Positions 41,862-53,127 of a DNA stretch of 64,000 nt are shown here, piece after piece. A program made the position numbers and the translations under genes. Under the pieces are notes generated by a model. It searched no databases. It saw only the letters and a program-made list of their open reading frames with translations, and had not been told where the DNA came from. Positions within the stretch are counted from its first letter, which is position 1, and the number at the start of each line of letters is the position of its first letter. Source of the DNA: Saprospiraceae bacterium (GTDB taxonomy: Bacteria; Bacteroidota; Bacteroidia; Chitinophagales; Saprospiraceae); the NCBI GenBank assembly GCA_016711125.1, contig JADJTQ010000001.1, positions 1,500,634 to 1,564,633 of the forward strand, given 5' to 3'.

Positions 41862-44800
41862 ATGCATAAAGATTACCTCAATTCAGACTGTAGGGCATCC
41901 GCCCATACCACCTCATACCCGGTGGACATCAGTAAACTTCATGGCTTGATTCTCATGCTTTTGCTGACGTTTTCTGCGATTAATACGTATGGTCAGATAG
42001 GACCAAACTGTACACACATCAATGCTTCGATAGGGGCAGATGACACGGCACGGATTCTAGTAGGGGAGTTGGTGACCAACGCTTTACAGATCCAGGCACA
42101 GGGAGATTCCCTGACAATAGAGATACTGGGTAGTTATGGACAGCGCATCTTGTATGTTCAGAATGTAGGTCCAGGGTATGAGATTGCACTGTATGCATGT
42201 CCACACCTTGGGAGACAGCTGAAAGTGAATGTGTCGATTACGGGAGGTACGGGGAGTACCTGCTGGAGCTATTTAACGTTTAAACAGGGCAATGGGCCGG
42301 CGATCCCGGGAAGATCGAAGACGGTATATTGCTTTGACCCGTTGGTAAAGGGTGGTCACATCCATGATGTACCGCCGCAAGCGCTGGTACCATGCCGGGG
42401 TGCGGAGTCAGCGACCTTTGTGGCAGACTGGGTGACCCCGTTTAACTGTGACCCGGCGGAACTGGGACTGGCGGGCAATGACACGGCGAAGATCATATTG
42501 CGTGAATATGAGGCTTATGACAAAGATGGGGTACGAGGAGCGGGTTATGACACGATCTACGTATTGCGTTTACCCCAGATCACGGTAGACAATGCGTTTT
42601 GTCCGGAGCGGGATACGGTATATTGTGGAGTAGGGGCAAGATAGGCCCATACATGATAGCGGGATATCCGTTTTATTATGGAGCGTTAGATACGCTACAA
42701 TTGATAGACCGATTTCAGGCGATCAGTTTTATCGAGACGAAGTTTAATCCGACCACCCGCCAATTGGAGTTTTATCCGGTGGAGTTTGATCCAAAATGTG
42801 GGATCAGCGTACATGTAGATGCATGGCCATTGGGCGGTGGAGAATGTTCACAGCAGTATAAGGTGAATGTGGATATAAAGCAGACGTGCTGGGGCACACC
42901 CGGGTTGTATACAGGAGCTGGACTAGGATTGACGAATGCGACGAATTTTGTAGCGTCGTTTCATCCGAAACATTGGGTCTATAGCCGGAGCGTGACGAGT
43001 GGATATATTACAGCGAATGTGACGAATGTAGGAAATGTTCCGGTTTTTGACGGCAACTTCAACCGTCCGAATCCGACCTTGAAGTTGATCGATTCGTTAG
43101 GAGCGCTGAACTATACGATATACAATGGTACGGGAGTAACTACGGCAGACAACCGAGCAAGCATGTGTGTGAGTATCCCGACGGAAGGAGACTTGACCTT
43201 TACGATAGCGGGTTCAAATGGTACCAATGGTGGCTACCGGTTGAATGGAGAGTATATTGCATTGACCAATGGAACCTATACCTTATCGTTGGAGCCATGC
43301 GATTTGTTCTGTTTTGAGAGCCGGGGCTCGCAGATCACAGTGAGTGGTTTGTCTTGGTTAGAGACGGTATTACCATCGCCACTAGACTCGATAGCTCCGG
43401 GCTACTGGAGATGTGAGTTTTGGGTGATCGATCTGGATACGTTACCACCGGTGATCGAATGTGAACTGGATGGAAAAGCGAATAGCGACTTGGTGCATGG
43501 AGATACATTGTACATACCAGCGGGTACGCATGAGTGTGCCGCGTATGCGTACTTACCACCGGCCTATGTTGTTGATGACTGGAGTGGGGTTAAGTTTGTG
43601 AAAGCCATGATACCAGGCATCGCGACGGTTGTATTCGAAAAATCGAAGACGATCAAAAATTTATATGAGAGTCATAAACAAGTGAAGATACCGCACGGCG
43701 GGGTGATCCCCGATTTACTACGAGGCATATGACAGCTGTCATAACATAGCGTATGATACGTGCTGGGTGAAAGTAAAAGACTATACTAAACCGGTTGCAA
43801 TCTGTGACAAAGGGGTGACGGTAGGTTTGAGCAGCAAGAAAGTATGGGTAGATGCGAGCACCTTTGATGAAGGAAGCTGGGACAACTGTGGGGTTAACCT
43901 GTTGTTGGCCAGGAGAGTAGACTGGTATGAAGCATGTGTAGATCTTTGTGATGACTACGTATGGTGTTGTACCAATGAGCATTATGATACCTTGTACTGC
44001 TCGAAGTTGGAGACAGATAAACATATCGATGAAGTAGAGGCTCATTATGCGAAGTACTTGGATTGGTTGTGCAATGACTATGTTGATTGCGGACCGATCA
44101 TCTACAATGCATGGCAGTATCAGTTGGCCAAATATGCGACTTTAGAAGTGCATCGATCATCCGTATGAAGTGGATGACCATTACTTCAAGCAATTGTTTA
44201 AAGTGCTACGGTGCATACCGGGCGAGTACGGATATTCGCGAGCGTCCAACTATAAAGGCAGTGCACCTACCAAGACCAATGGAAGTCTGATCGTTGCACG
44301 ATATTGATGCAGGTACGGGGTGAAGTACTGTTTTGACGAGTTCAAACAGCTGCCGGGTGTATCGGATTATGAATATGACATCCAGAGCGAGATCGATTTG
44401 TATGAGCAAATCGGAGGTGGCTGGAAGTGATGCAGTACCATTTGATTGCGGATGCATGTAGTGAAGTTACGGTAGAAATATTGGTAATGGATTACTGGTG
44501 CAACTGGAGCAAGTGCTGGACCAGTGTCTTGGTAGAAGATAAGACACCGGTATCGGTAGTACATGAAGTCGATGATCAGATAGAGATCACGTGTTCGGCG
44601 TACAAACAAATATTATACGATTTTCCAGGACATGAATATGAAGTGAGTGTCGAGTGGATCGTGGAAAAAGCCAAGACTGGCGACGAGTTAGCCTTAGCCC
44701 AGTTGGATGCGTTGTTTGGAGGCTACGAGAAAGTATGGAGAGATGAGTATGGCAATGTACCTCACCCAAGCAAAGCGTATCATTACGATCTGTATTGTGA

Positions 44801-47356
44801 TTGTAAAGAGTACAGCAAGCAGGAAAAGTATGGGATGAGCACACGGGCTATATCTGGAAGACGATCTACTTTGATTCGTGCTACTACCATCATGACCGTG
44901 ATACGACGTATTATGGACAGGTAGTGGTAAATTGTAGCCAGGCAATCCAGTGTGAACAAACGGTATGGTGCAACTTTGACCATTGCGGACAAGGATACAT
45001 CTATCGGGAGTGGAAGTTCATACCAGGGTGTCCACCGGTAGAGGGTCACTATGGCTCAGGCCATGTACAGGATACGGTCAAACGTAAGCAGTTGATCTGG
45101 GTAGGCAGCAATTGTGAACTGCAGAAGGGGATGTTTACCAAACCGGGTGATGTATATGTGAATACCTGTGGCATCGAGTATGATGATGCAGGAAATGCAA
45201 GTGGGGTATTGGCACCGGAATACACCGGCTATCCGGAATACTTGTTTGACGATGATTGCCGCATAGTAGGTACGTCGTATCAGGACAAAGTATTTAAGAT
45301 TGTAGGTGGAAATGAGGCATGTTACAAGATCATCCGAACCTGGTACCACATAGACTGGTGTTACCTGGGCGGAAAGCCGGAGAATGCCAAATACTGGTGG
45401 ATAGATCCGCAATATGTTGGTAAAGCAATCTACTGGGAGCAGAAGATCATCGTAGTAGATACGGTGCCACCGGTATGTAGCTTTGAAGAAGATCTGGGCA
45501 CGGTAGATGCCTCGGGCTGTGCGTATACGCTAAATCAGACGGTGAATGTGGATGATAGCTGCGGAGCGTTAAGCTACCATTGGGAATTGTATGAGCTGAA
45601 AGGCAGCTATAAGACCCTGGTAGACAGTGACTATGGCGATCTGGACGGTACCAGCACGAGCTTTGATGTAGTGGTGGAAGATCTACTGACGGGCAGCTAC
45701 GAGCTGAAAGTACGGGTTACGGACGAGTGTCAGAATGAGAATTACTGCATTGATAACTTTGATGTGATCACTGGTAAGAAACCAGCCGCCATCTGTATCA
45801 CGAGCCTAACCGCCGAATTGACACCGATGGATCTGGATCAGGATGGAGAGAGATTGATACCGCTATGGTAACGATCTGGGCCAATGAGTTTGATCGCAGC
45901 AGTAAACCTGCATGTAACAGTGATAACGAGTTGAGTTTCCGCATCGAATTGATGGATGGAGTCGCAGACGAAGACTTTGCCGGAGATGCAGATAGTCTGG
46001 TCTTGGATGTGACCAGGTTGGTATTCAGCAGATCCGTCTATGGGTTATCGATGAGAATGGTTCATTCGATTACTGTGATGTTATCCTTGTCGTTCAAAAC
46101 AACATGGGTGGCTGTCCTCTGGTGGATAACTCTCAGCAGGAAGGAAAAATAAGAGGAAACATTGCTACTGAACAGGGAGAAATGATAGAACAGGTGGAAG
46201 TAAAAGTGAGTGGCAATGAGGTCGCTGCAAGCTTGTCGACCGGTATTGACGGAGCCTATAATTTTGATGTTCCGATGGGTACACTCATTATAATTGAACC
46301 ATCTAAAGATATCAATGATGTCAACGGAGTCTCAACTATAGATCTTATATTATTGCAAAAACACATTACTGGTGTGGAGGCATTAAATTCACCATACCGG
46401 ATGATTGCCGCTGATGTGAACCATGATGGGTTCATCAATGCACTCGATCTGCTGGAGATGCGGCAATTAATAATTGGAAATATTGATCAGTTTGGAAATA
46501 ATAGTTCCTGGAGATTTGTGTTGAAAGATTACTCATTCTTAACCAATGCACCTCAGTCGGAAGCTTTTCCCGAGCGATTTACCATCAGTATGGATCAGCC
46601 TCTCATGACGCAGGACTTCGTGGGAATGAAGATAGGTGACTTGGATTTGGACGGAGATGTGAAACAAAATGCACCACGATCCAGCCATGGGGATCAGATT
46701 TTGAAAATCAATGATCGGGTGGTAGATGCAGGAGAAATTATCGAAGTCTCACTCGACATAAAGGAAGCCGACGGACTTGTCGGTCTGCAGTACACCATGC
46801 AACTTGATCCTGGTAAGGCTCGCATTATGTCTATCATTCCAAATCAAGAAATCAAGGCGGAAAGACATCATTTTGGAACTAAACAAATGGAAGCCGGGAT
46901 TGTCACTACCGCATTCGATGTTGATGGATCGCTGGCTGGAAAAATGTGAAACTGATGACGATTCTGATAGAAGTTTTAAAAGCCGCACAGTTAAGTGATT
47001 TGATTACGCTCAATAGCAGAGTTACTCCAACTATCGCTTATTATGAAAAGGGCAGTAAGTCAGGAGTAGCTTTGGAGTTTGTCGGGATGAATGAAGATGA
47101 AATTAAATTGTACCAGAACGAGCCCAATCCGGCAAATACGGAGACGACCATCAGGTTTCAACTTCCGGAAGCCATGTCAGCAAAGATCAATTTTTATGAC
47201 GTAACCGGTAAACTGCTGAAAGAAATCAGTGGAGACTATAAGAAAGGATCAAATTCGATTAATCTTTCCGTATCAGAACTGAGCGCGAAAGGATTAATCT
47301 ATTACGAACTAAAAACGGAAAATGAGAAGGTGGGTAGAAAAATGATTATTCACTAG
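41862..47356 (+). pseudogene. Giant surface protein C, multiply frame-disrupted paralog
   Basis: Third tandem homologue, about 1,800 residues if joined. It starts MHKDYLNSDCRASAHTT, with the hydrophobic signal segment only from LHGLILMLLLTFSAINTYGQ, an unusually long N-region. The same blocks as A and B are present (FDEGSWDNCGVNLLLARRVD; DDDCRIVGTSYQDKVFKIVG) plus an insertion of about 160 residues at 42905-43385. The dockerin-like (AADVNHDGFINALDLLEMRQ), cohesin-like and T9SS segments (IKLYQNEPNPANTETTI) close it. The frame breaks about ten times, near 42630, 43715, 44145, 44290, 44315, 44420-44450, 44833, 45855, 46005 and 46945, and several breaks are not in homopolymers. From about 42.0 to 46.1 kb codon use is richer in G/C-ending and GTA, ACG, CCG codons than in A, B or its own tail. 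It may be a decaying or mosaic copy, or a badly assembled one. Confidence 0.7.
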
Positions 47357-47416
47357 AACTATTTATTATACAAGCCTGATCATCTAGTAGATTTCTTTTT
47401 GTAATAACCGTTAAGA

Positions 47417-47452
47417 GAAGAGGGGAATCATAATCGTTCCCCTCTTCCTTTT
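47417..47452 (+). terminator. Rho-independent terminator after surface gene C
   Basis: GAAGAGGGGAA (47417-47427) and TTCCCCTCTTC (47437-47447) form a perfect 11-bp stem with a 9-nt loop, followed by a short T-rich tail. Confidence 0.8.
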
Positions 47453-47601
47453 AAAGTTAATCCTTAAATAATTCGGACTACAGAAAAAGTAGACAATTAG
47501 ATTAGAATTTAGGGTTTTTGCACTTAGAATTTAGTGGGTTATACTGTAACAGTGGAGGTGTCTCGGTTCGGCGGAGCTACCTATCACTTTCACCGGAACT
47601 A

Positions 47602-47800
47602 CCTATGACAGATCTTCACAACTAGCTCTGATTCAATTGATTATTCCTATTATAGGAAAGCGTCATATTTAGTTCTTGCTAGTCTATTCACATCGTAAAC
47701 AAGTTAAAGCAAACGACCCTAACCTAACCACGCTGTCATCCTCGCAGCTTTCTTCATTTTTGCAAAAAAAATGTCTTTACTCACCCTGACTTTTATATTC
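47602..47800 (+). repeat. Dispersed intergenic repeat, copy 2
   Basis: Same orientation and order of blocks as 457-650, including the identical 27-nt and 17-nt blocks. It lies downstream of surface gene C. No shared open frame and no obvious terminal inverted repeats were seen. Confidence 0.75.
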
Positions 47801-47871
47801 TACTGCTTCAAAAGAGTGAAACTATTCAATAATGAGTCAGAAGTTACCACTAAATATAGCATAGATCCGAT

Positions 47872-48918
47872 TTAGTTATTCTCAGGTCGCAGGCCACGTA
47901 CTACTTGTCCTGCTTTCCACATTTCTGAGTCGGCCAATTCACTCAATTCGGCATCTAATTTTACCCGGTAATCCGGTTGACTGTTGCTGTCAATTGACTT
48001 TTGTGCCTCGTTACCGGCGGCAACACTGTCATAAAGTTCATTAAATACAGGCAACACAGCATCTCTGAATTTATCTTTCCAATCGAGAGCCCCTCTTTGG
48101 GCCGTTGTCGAACAATTTGCATACATCCAGTCCATCCCGTTTTCTGCTACCAGTGGCATAAGCGATTGTGTCAGTTCTTCGACGGTCTCATTAAATGCTT
48201 CTGATGGAGGATGCCCTCTTTTCCGTAGTACAGAATATTGAGCTTCAAAAATGCCTTGAATAGCCCCCATTAGCGTACCTCTTTCACCAGTCAGATCGCT
48301 ATATACTTCTCTTTTGAAGGTAGTCTCAAACAGATATCCTGATCCAATTCCGATCCCTAGAGCAACTACCCGGTCAAACGCATTGCCTGTAGCATCCTGA
48401 AAAATAGCATACGATGAATTAAGACCCCGGCCTGCAACAAACATTCGGCGGAGTGAAGTTCCTGAACCCTTTGGTGCAACTAGTATGACGTCAACATCAA
48501 CTGGTGGTATTATGCCAGTCCGGTCTTTATAGGTAACACCAAAGCCGTGTGAAAAATACAATGCTTTGCCAGGCGTCAAATTTTCTTTGATAGTTGGCCA
48601 TAGGGCTATTTGTGCAGCATCAGACAACAGATATTGGATGATGGTACCTCGCTTGGCAGCTTCTTCAACCGAAAACAAAGTTTCGCCAGGTACAAATCCA
48701 TCCTGGATCGCTTTGTCATAAGACTTGGAAGGACTACGTTGGCCAACAATAACATTAAATCCGTTATCTCTCAAATTGAGCGCTTGTCCAGGGCCCTGTA
48801 CTCCATATCCAATTATCGCGATTGTTTCCTCTTTTAAAACTTCACGGGCTTTCTCTAATGGAAATTCCTCTCGGGTAATGACGGTTTCTTCAACGCCACC
48901 AAAATTCAATTTTGCCAT
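47872..48918 (-). CDS. ilvC: Ketol-acid reductoisomerase
   Basis: 348 residues from the ATG at 48918 (MAKLNFGGVEETVITREEFP); the open frame to 48960 overlaps ilvN and is not needed. It isomerises and reduces acetolactate or acetohydroxybutyrate with NAD(P)H, the second step of valine/isoleucine synthesis. The Rossmann loop is IAIIGYGVQGPGQALNLRDN and the KARI core includes ILVAPKGSGTSLRRMF, GSGYLFETTFKREVYSDLTG and ERGTLMGAIQGIFEAQY. Last gene of the ilv operon, 28 nt after ilvN. Confidence 0.92.
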   Translation of the reverse strand: MAKLNFGGVEETVITREEFPLEKAREVLKEETIAIIGYGVQGPGQALNLRDNGFNVIVGQRSPSKSYDKAIQDGFVPGETLFSVEEAAKRGTIIQYLLSDAAQIALWPTIKENLTPGKALYFSHGFGVTYKDRTGIIPPVDVDVILVAPKGSGTSLRRMFVAGRGLNSSYAIFQDATGNAFDRVVALGIGIGSGYLFETTFKREVYSDLTGERGTLMGAIQGIFEAQYSVLRKRGHPPSEAFNETVEELTQSLMPLVAENGMDWMYANCSTTAQRGALDWKDKFRDAVLPVFNELYDSVAAGNEAQKSIDSNSQPDYRVKLDAELSELADSEMWKAGQVVRGLRPENN

Positions 48919-48946
48919 TTTTACTATTTCAATTATTAATTTATTT

Positions 48947-49498
48947 TTAGAAATTCTCAATCTCGTTTTCCACTTTTTTCGAAGCTAAATACCTATTAAG
49001 TGGTTCCATTATTTTGGTAATAGATACTCTTCCAGATCGGACAAATTCATAAATTCCCTTTTTTTCAAATTCTTTCAAAAGGCTTTCAATCTCCTCTTGA
49101 TGTCCGGTTTTTTCCACCACGATATACTCAGGCTCTATCGAAAGAATTCTTGCATTGTGAGCACGTATTAATTTTTCCGTTTCATCACCATTAGCAAATG
49201 CCTCCGTCGGTATTTTATAGAGTGCTACTTCCTGATGTACAATTTCATGGGGTTGGTAGTAGAATGCCTTAATGACATCAATTTGTTTGTCAAGTGCGGC
49301 CACTAATTTGATCACCTGATCCTCACGAACTTTAACTACAATAGTAAACCTGTGTATTCCTTCGATAGACGATTTGGAAGTTGTAAGACTTTCAATATTA
49401 ATATGTCTTCGGGTGAATACGGTTACCACTCTTTGTAGAAGCCCCGCCATATTTTCAGCAAAGACTGATATGGTAAATTCTCGTTCCTGCAATTCCAT
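48947..49498 (-). CDS. ilvN: Acetolactate synthase small (regulatory) subunit
   Basis: 183 residues from the ATG at 49498 (MELQEREFTISVFAENMAGL). An N-terminal ACT domain (about 5-80) binds valine for feedback inhibition; motif text NMAGLLQRVVTVFTRRHINI then ESLTTSKSSIEGIHRFTIVV. The C-terminal domain of about 90 residues (ALYKIPTEAFANGDETEKLI and onward) activates the catalytic subunit. It begins 7 nt after the ilvB stop, so they are co-translated. The longer start at 49522 would overlap ilvB and is less likely. Confidence 0.9.
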   Translation of the reverse strand: MELQEREFTISVFAENMAGLLQRVVTVFTRRHINIESLTTSKSSIEGIHRFTIVVKVREDQVIKLVAALDKQIDVIKAFYYQPHEIVHQEVALYKIPTEAFANGDETEKLIRAHNARILSIEPEYIVVEKTGHQEEIESLLKEFEKKGIYEFVRSGRVSITKIMEPLNRYLASKKVENEIENF

Positions 49499-49505
49499 AG
49501 TACAT

Positions 49506-51249
49506 TTATTTTTCAAGAACAATTTCTGTCACAGCGCATCCTGAGGGCACCATTGGGAAAATGTTTTCTTCTTTTTCGACCTTGATATGGAGTAAATAGG
49601 GGCCTTCATGTGCTAACATCTTTTCAATCGCACTTTGCAGTTCCGATGGATCTGATAAGCGACTGCCCATTACGCCAAAACCTTCCGCAATCTTCACAAA
49701 ATCAGGATTTTGCAATGCAACAGAAGAATAGCGACGATCGAAAAAGAGCTGCTGCCACTGTCGCACCATTCCCAAATATTCATTGTCCAGCAATAATATC
49801 TTGACAGCAACTTCATATTGTGACAACATACCTAGTTCCTGTAAGGTCATTTGAAAACCTCCATCACCCACTACAAGAATTACCTCCTTGTCAGGCCGGG
49901 CTAGTTTGGCTCCAAAAGCGGCGGGTAGTCCATACCCCATAGTGCCCGCTCCTCCAGAAGATACCCACTGATTGGTGTCCCTATATTCATAATAGCGTGC
50001 CGCTGCCATTTGATGCTGACCAACATCGGTAGCGACAATCGCCTGCCCATGGGTCTGTCTGCTTACCTCACGGATTACCATACCCATCCGAATACCACCC
50101 GTTTCTCCCGGTCGCATATCATGGTCGATGACTTTTGCTTGTTCGATTTTATCGCAGGCTCGAAACTCGCTAATCCATGAAGGATATTCTTTTATCGACT
50201 AATGGCAATAGATGCTCCAAGGCGACCTTAGCATCGCAAAGCACGGGTACGTCAGCATGAACGTTTTTATCGATCTCAGACGGATCAATCTCAATGTGTA
50301 TGACCTTGGCCTGTTTAGCATACCGTGATACGTCGCCAGTGACCCGATCATCAAATCGCATGCCTACGGCTATCAATACATCACATGATCCCGTAAGTAA
50401 ATTTGGACCATAATTACCATGCATTCCTAGCATCCCGACATTAAGATGATGTCCGCTCGGTAATGAGGATAGTCCATGTATAGTACTACCTACCGGTATT
50501 CCAGTTTTTTCTACTAATTCTTTAAATATCTCCTGTGCACCGGCTATCTGAATGCCATGACCCGCCAAAATAAACGGTTTTTTAGCTTCATTAATCAGCA
50601 ATGCAGCTTTTTTAATCAGGTCAATCGGTGTTTTTGGATTCGGATGGTAGCTGCGTATGCTTGGATTCTTCGAGTAGCTGAAGTCCAACTCACCTAATTG
50701 CGCATCTTTTGTGATATCAACCAGGACCGGGCCAGGCCTGCCAGAATTGGCTACATAAAAAGCCTTCGCCATGACTGCAGGGATTTCTTCGGCTCTTGTG
50801 ATCTGATAATTCCACTTCGTCACCGTCATTGTACAACCAATGACGTCAGTTTCCTGAAAAGCATCACTGCCCAGAAGCTTACTAAACACCTGACCGGTAA
50901 TACAAACAAGCGGCGTGGAGTCAAGAATGGCATCACCTAAACCTGTTACGAGATTTGTAGCTCCTGGCCCTGAAGTAGCCATCACTACTCCTGTTCTTCG
51001 AGTCACTCTTGCATATCCCTGAGCTGCATGAATTCCACCTTGCTCGTGACGCGGTAATATGTGTCTGAGGCGGTCCATATAATAGTATAGTGCATCGTAA
51101 ATGGGCATGATCGCTCCTCCTGGATACCCGAATATGGTATCCACTCCCTCTTCCAACAAACAGCACAATACCGCTTCTGCTCCATTCATTCTTTTCTTTT
51201 TTGGAGTTGAGGTCTCCGGTTTTATTGCTGACAGTGTTTTAGTAGTCAT
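49506..51249 (-). CDS. ilvB: Acetolactate synthase large (catalytic) subunit, one frameshift
   Basis: About 580 residues. It condenses two pyruvates, or pyruvate and 2-oxobutyrate, using thiamine diphosphate and FAD. The N-terminal TPP domain has IFGYPGGAIMPIYDAL and the catalytic Glu in RHEQGGIHAAQGYAR. The central FAD region includes VLIAVGMRFDDRVTGDV. The C-terminal TPP-binding domain has VVGDGGFQMTLQELGMLSQY and NEYLGMVRQWQQLFF. The frame breaks once near 50172-50185: RISFMD ends in TAG where WISEFRACDKIEQAKVIDHD should follow. All catalytic motifs are preserved, so a sequencing indel is likely. It sits 18 nt after ilvD. Confidence 0.92.
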
Positions 51250-51267
51250 CACATATTAAATTTTCAT

Positions 51268-52941
51268 TTAAAAAATATCAGTTACGCAACCTTGGCTGGC
51301 ATCTGACACGATCCGGGCATATTTATATAACCATCCCGATTTTTCCTTTAGTGGTGGTGCAACCCAGTGTTTTTTTCGATGTTCGATTTCGCTGGGAGTC
51401 AAATCTACCTCTAAAAGATTTCTTGTGGCATCAATGGTAATGATGTCGCCATCTTTGACAAGTGCAATCAGACCACCTTCCTGTGCTTCAGGTACAATGT
51501 GGCCCACAACAAAACCCCTTGTACCACCGGAGAACCGGCCATCAGTAATTAAAGCTACAGAGTTGCCTAGCCCGGCACCCATGATGAGCGATGTAGGTTT
51601 AAGCATTTCAGGCATACCAGGACCGCCCTTTGGACCACAGTATCTGATCACCACAACATCACCAGCACTAACTTTGCCTTCCGAAATCGCGTCATTGACT
51701 GCCTGCTCACCATCAAATACCTTGGCAGGTCCGGTGAATTTTTCGCCTTCCTTACCCGAGATCTTGGCCACTGATCCTCCTGGAGCAAGATTGCCCTTTA
51801 GGATCTGCAAGTGTCCGGTTTTCTTGATAGGATCAGCAAAACTGTGTATAATATTTTGATCTTTAGCTAGAGGAGCCACCTTTGCTAGATTTTCGGCAAT
51901 AGTTGCTCCCGTTACCGTCAGGCATTCGCCGTGCAAATAACCGTTATCAAGAAGTAGCTTAAGTACTCCCGGAACACCTCCATTTTTATGCAAATCTTCC
52001 ATGACATATTGGCCACTGGGTTTCAGGTCTGCTAACACTGGGGTCCGGTCACTAATACGTTGAAAATCATCAATACTAAGCTCTAATTCGGCCGCTTTAG
52101 CGATCGCAATCAGATGTAATACGGCATTCGTAGATCCTCCTAATACGGTCACGACAGTCATCGCATTTTCAAAAGCCTTTGGTGTCAGAATATCCCTGGG
52201 TTTGATATTTCGTTCTAAGAGGTTTCTAATTGCACTTGCAATTTCCGGAGCTTCATCTATTTTGTCCGGGCTGTTTGCCGGATTCGACGCATTATAAGGT
52301 AGACTCATGCCCAAAGCCTCAATTGCTGATGACATTGTGTTTGCAGTATACATTCCACCACATGCTCCCGGGCCAGGACAAGCCTTGCGGATCACCTCCT
52401 GAAAGTCTTCAGGACTAATGGTTCCAGCTATCTTCTCCCCAAGGGCTTCAAATGCACTTACCACATCCAATTTGCGTCCTTGATAGTATCCGGGAGCAAT
52501 CGTACCTCCGTATACCAGAATACCCGGACGATTAAGACGTGCCATGCCCATTAAGGCTCCGGGCATATTTTTATCACATCCGACTACTGTAATGACAGCA
52601 TCATACCACTGGGCTCCAACCACAGTCTCGATGCTATCCGCAATCAAGTCCCTGGAAGGTAGTGAATACCGCATGCCTGGGGTACCCATCGAAATACCAT
52701 CGCTGACACCAATCGTGTGAAAGATCAGACCAATAAGATCCTGTTTCATCACCTCATCTCGGATACCGGCTGCAATACCATTGAGATGCATATTACACGG
52801 ATTCCCCTCCCATCCCGTACTCGCAATACCCACCGGGGTTTTAAGATCTTCCTCGGTTAGTCCGATAGCATGAAGCATCGCTTGGGCTGCCGGTTGAGAT
52901 GCATCTTGGGTTACTCTTTTACTGTATCGATTCAAAGACAT
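51268..52941 (-). CDS. ilvD: Dihydroxy-acid dehydratase
   Basis: 557 residues, intact. It dehydrates 2,3-dihydroxy acids to 2-keto acids in valine/isoleucine synthesis, using an iron-sulfur cluster. Cluster and signature residues appear in TVVGCDKNMPGALMGMARL and ACPGPGACGGMYTANTM, with the first ligand Cys in GWEGNPCNMHLNG and the conserved C-terminal GRFSGGTRGFVVGHI. The N-terminus is MSLNRYSKRVTQDASQPAAQ. It is the first gene of the ilvD-ilvB-ilvN-ilvC operon; the TACTTTTA just upstream is only a weak match to the -7 consensus. Confidence 0.94.
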   Translation of the reverse strand: MSLNRYSKRVTQDASQPAAQAMLHAIGLTEEDLKTPVGIASTGWEGNPCNMHLNGIAAGIRDEVMKQDLIGLIFHTIGVSDGISMGTPGMRYSLPSRDLIADSIETVVGAQWYDAVITVVGCDKNMPGALMGMARLNRPGILVYGGTIAPGYYQGRKLDVVSAFEALGEKIAGTISPEDFQEVIRKACPGPGACGGMYTANTMSSAIEALGMSLPYNASNPANSPDKIDEAPEIASAIRNLLERNIKPRDILTPKAFENAMTVVTVLGGSTNAVLHLIAIAKAAELELSIDDFQRISDRTPVLADLKPSGQYVMEDLHKNGGVPGVLKLLLDNGYLHGECLTVTGATIAENLAKVAPLAKDQNIIHSFADPIKKTGHLQILKGNLAPGGSVAKISGKEGEKFTGPAKVFDGEQAVNDAISEGKVSAGDVVVIRYCGPKGGPGMPEMLKPTSLIMGAGLGNSVALITDGRFSGGTRGFVVGHIVPEAQEGGLIALVKDGDIITIDATRNLLEVDLTPSEIEHRKKHWVAPPLKEKSGWLYKYARIVSDASQGCVTDIF

Positions 52942-53127
52942 GATATAAAAGTACGGGGTTCTTTTGGGCTCTCGTGAGTTTATTTGCCAATTATTTACAA
53001 CATGCAGGTATATGATGAAATAGTTAAATAATTGATTATCAAAGATATATCGGAATAGTATTTACGAGAACAATGAGGTCAAAGCAGCTTTAGGAAGACG
53101 TTGGACACGGCACAATGGTACCAGATT

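Larger units (their letters stand above)
47357..47871. other. Intergenic region with terminator and repeat
   Basis: Convergent region between surface gene C and ilvC. It contains a terminator (47417-47447) and copy 2 of the dispersed repeat (47602 to about 47800). No gene is supported. Confidence 0.6.
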
